Assembly: GCA_027854065.1 (NCBI GenBank)
Contig: JAQGEF010000001.1
Location: 248,001-312,000, forward strand
Source: Polluticaenibacter yanchengensis
GTDB taxonomy: Bacteria > Bacteroidota > Bacteroidia > Chitinophagales > Chitinophagaceae
Length of the DNA stretch: 64,000 nucleotides
Direction: 5' to 3'
Part shown: one piece after another, positions 62,679 through 64,000 of the stretch
Layout of the letters: every line of letters starts with the position of its first letter
Position numbering within the stretch: the stretch's first letter is position 1
The notes under the pieces: model-generated
What the model was told of the DNA's origin: nothing
Seen by the model: only the letters and a program-made list of their open reading frames with translations
Database searches by the model: none
Position numbers and translations under genes: made by a program

Positions 62679-64000
62679 TTACCTGATCAACATCACCGTC
62701 CCCTTTTGGTTCACAATTTTACCTGCATAATCAATTGCCTGTACATTATACACATAATTTCCCGACGCCTGCGGAATACCCTTATAAGAACCATTCCAAC
62801 CGCCATTTACCCGGTTCGTATCAAATATCAACTCACCCCAGCGATTATACACCCGGAAAAAATTTAGCTGTTGAATGCCAACAAGAATTGGTTTAAGATC
62901 ATCATTCAAGCCATCCTTATTAGGCGTAAAAGCGTCAGGTATAAAAATAGTCGCAGGCGTTTTAAACACTTTCACAGTAATAGCATCAGTTCCAATACAA
63001 CCGTCCGTCGTTTCTACCGTCACCAGGTAAGTAATCACGTCCGGGCTGGAAACATTATACAAACCCACCGGGTTCGGGATACGCGCATTATTTAAACCCG
63101 TTGCCGGAGACCAGGAAAACTGACTCGATTCAGCAGCATCCGTAGTCGCGTAAAACTGCATTGGCTGGCCAATCACCACTGCAGTATCCTTACCCGCATT
63201 CACTAAAACAGGAGCCAGCACTTTTATATGAAACGTATCTTTAAATACAACCGGGCAACCTTCATTAAATACACTCAGCACAACATCTGTTGTACTGGCA
63301 GGGCTCGCAATAGCCCTCATCACAAATGAAGAACCGGACAGGTAATTAGTCGTAACCGAACTCACAACTCCGCTATTACTCCATGTATAACCCGTACCCG
63401 CACTCACATTCGCACTTAATGTAGCAGTTTTGCCAAAACATATCACAGAAGTATCCGGGAAAATAACAGCCATCGGGTATGGAACAGGGTAATAATTAAT
63501 CACCGCAGCAGCGCCCGTATCCGCAGCGCAGATTCCATTTTTAGTAATCACCCTGTAATAATTCGTTTCAGAAACAGGCATTGGCTGATAAAACAAATCC
63601 TTTAGCTCAGGAGAAAAGTTGTCCCAATCAGAACCATTATAAGAATGTTGCCAGTTAATAAGGTTACCAACTGTGCCCGTAACCTCTAAAACAGGCATAG
63701 CCACATTACCTAAACAGATATCTGTATAGGGCGGGCTTATTTTACCGGCATTTGATTGCGCGTCAACACTGATCAACACACTATTAGTCGTTTCTTCACT
63801 GCATGAAGCACCATTCTGAACCACAGCAGCATAATAAGTCGTTTCATTTAAATTCCGGGCAGTAAATACATTCTCCGTATAACTAAAAGGTAACCAGCTA
63901 ACCCCGTCTGTAGATTTTATCCAATGAAGAATACTCCCGTTATTGCCGTCAAGCGTTATAACAGAACTATTGATCCCTGCACACAATAAATCGCCACCCG
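62679..64000 (-). CDS. Secreted protein with a gliding-type (type B) T9SS C-terminal domain, 5' part cut by window edge
   Basis: At least 440 codons are visible; the frame is open to base 64000, and the TTG at 63984-63986 is not the start. Repeated beta-sandwich units of about 80-90 residues contain HSYNGSDWDNF, GTGYTWSNSG and PATGLNNARIPNP, the Ig-like/PKD modules of cell-surface adhesins. The last 90 residues are the gliding motility-associated CTD: IFIPDAFTPNKDGLNDDLKP, FFRVYNRWGELIFDTN and GNYVYNVQA. It is exported by T9SS, with PorP/SprF-type proteins as likely partners. Confidence 0.92.
   Translation of the reverse strand, partial: GGDLLCAGINSSVITLDGNNGSILHWIKSTDGVSWLPFSYTENVFTARNLNETTYYAAVVQNGASCSEETTNSVLISVDAQSNAGKISPPYTDICLGNVAMPVLEVTGTVGNLINWQHSYNGSDWDNFSPELKDLFYQPMPVSETNYYRVITKNGICAADTGAAAVINYYPVPYPMAVIFPDTSVICFGKTATLSANVSAGTGYTWSNSGVVSSVTTNYLSGSSFVMRAIASPASTTDVVLSVFNEGCPVVFKDTFHIKVLAPVLVNAGKDTAVVIGQPMQFYATTDAAESSQFSWSPATGLNNARIPNPVGLYNVSSPDVITYLVTVETTDGCIGTDAITVKVFKTPATIFIPDAFTPNKDGLNDDLKPILVGIQQLNFFRVYNRWGELIFDTNRVNGGWNGSYKGIPQASGNYVYNVQAIDYAGKIVNQKGTVMLIR

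Noticed and set aside
1..64000. tRNA, rRNA, riboswitch or tmRNA genes.
   Set aside because: I read the intergenic regions and saw no sequence with convincing conserved features of these.

Overview
The window comes from a member of the Bacteroidota, most likely Chitinophagaceae or a close relative. The signs are type IX secretion (T9SS) parts, a gliding-type C-terminal domain, promoters of the TAnnTTTG type, almost no Shine-Dalgarno sites, many lipoproteins and outer-membrane barrels, and the split nuoC/nuoD arrangement. GC looks like roughly 40% by eye. I see no rRNA, tRNA or CRISPR array and no intact mobile element.

Layout. 1-8010 (minus) is the front of the complex I operon, nuoA-B-C-D-E-F-G. 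It carries two secreted passenger genes (an NTF2-like protein after nuoE, an outer-membrane barrel after nuoF) and 900 bp of repeats in front of nuoG, which runs off the left edge. 8198-11151 (minus) holds a small membrane protein, a PstS-like lipoprotein and a TPR protein. 11745-18020 (plus) is a PorV/PorQ-like barrel and a very long PorU-type C25 protease. 18241-20754 is a YfhO-type membrane protein. 21062-23981 (minus) is an unusual three-gene operon: a proline-rich coiled-coil protein, a membrane-anchored PspA-like coiled-coil protein and a membrane-anchored Ppx/GppA-like ATPase-fold protein. 24503-35976 is mixed housekeeping: bestrophin, TonB, DUF2314 lipoprotein, acetate/succinate CoA-transferase, MlaD, trans-sulfuration enzyme, DnaQ/GIY-YIG nuclease, ammonium transporter and porin.

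36354-48796 is the main accessory region. It is a run of short, closely spaced, mostly minus-strand genes. Several belong to families known as polymorphic-toxin immunity proteins or antitoxins (YwqK/MORN, Imm74-like, SUFU, two SMI1/KNR4-like, Imm11/DUF1629-like), mixed with lipoproteins, an LRR protein and unknown proteins. No toxin is visible. At 37.9-38.5 kb lie broken copies of genes still intact a few kb away, so the array appears to grow and decay by duplication.

49036-64000 returns to core functions: GNAT, nucleotidyltransferase, acpP-fabF-rnc, HAD, EVE, Na+/H+ antiporter, a tetrapyrrole-type methylase, EI24/CysZ, PorP/SprF, upp, anmK and, cut by the right edge, a gliding-type CTD protein.

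The intergenic regions are rich in structured repeats. The most striking is a family I call family 1: six copies of about 105-145 bp with paired changes in their inner hairpins and a conserved AGCCCC box. In five copies the box sits just beyond the 3' end of a gene. A second hairpin family (2 copies), a GTCATT-ended MITE-like element (2 copies), a CCCCTCC hairpin (2 copies), two heptanucleotide tandem arrays and an IS3-like end remnant inside a terminator loop add to this.
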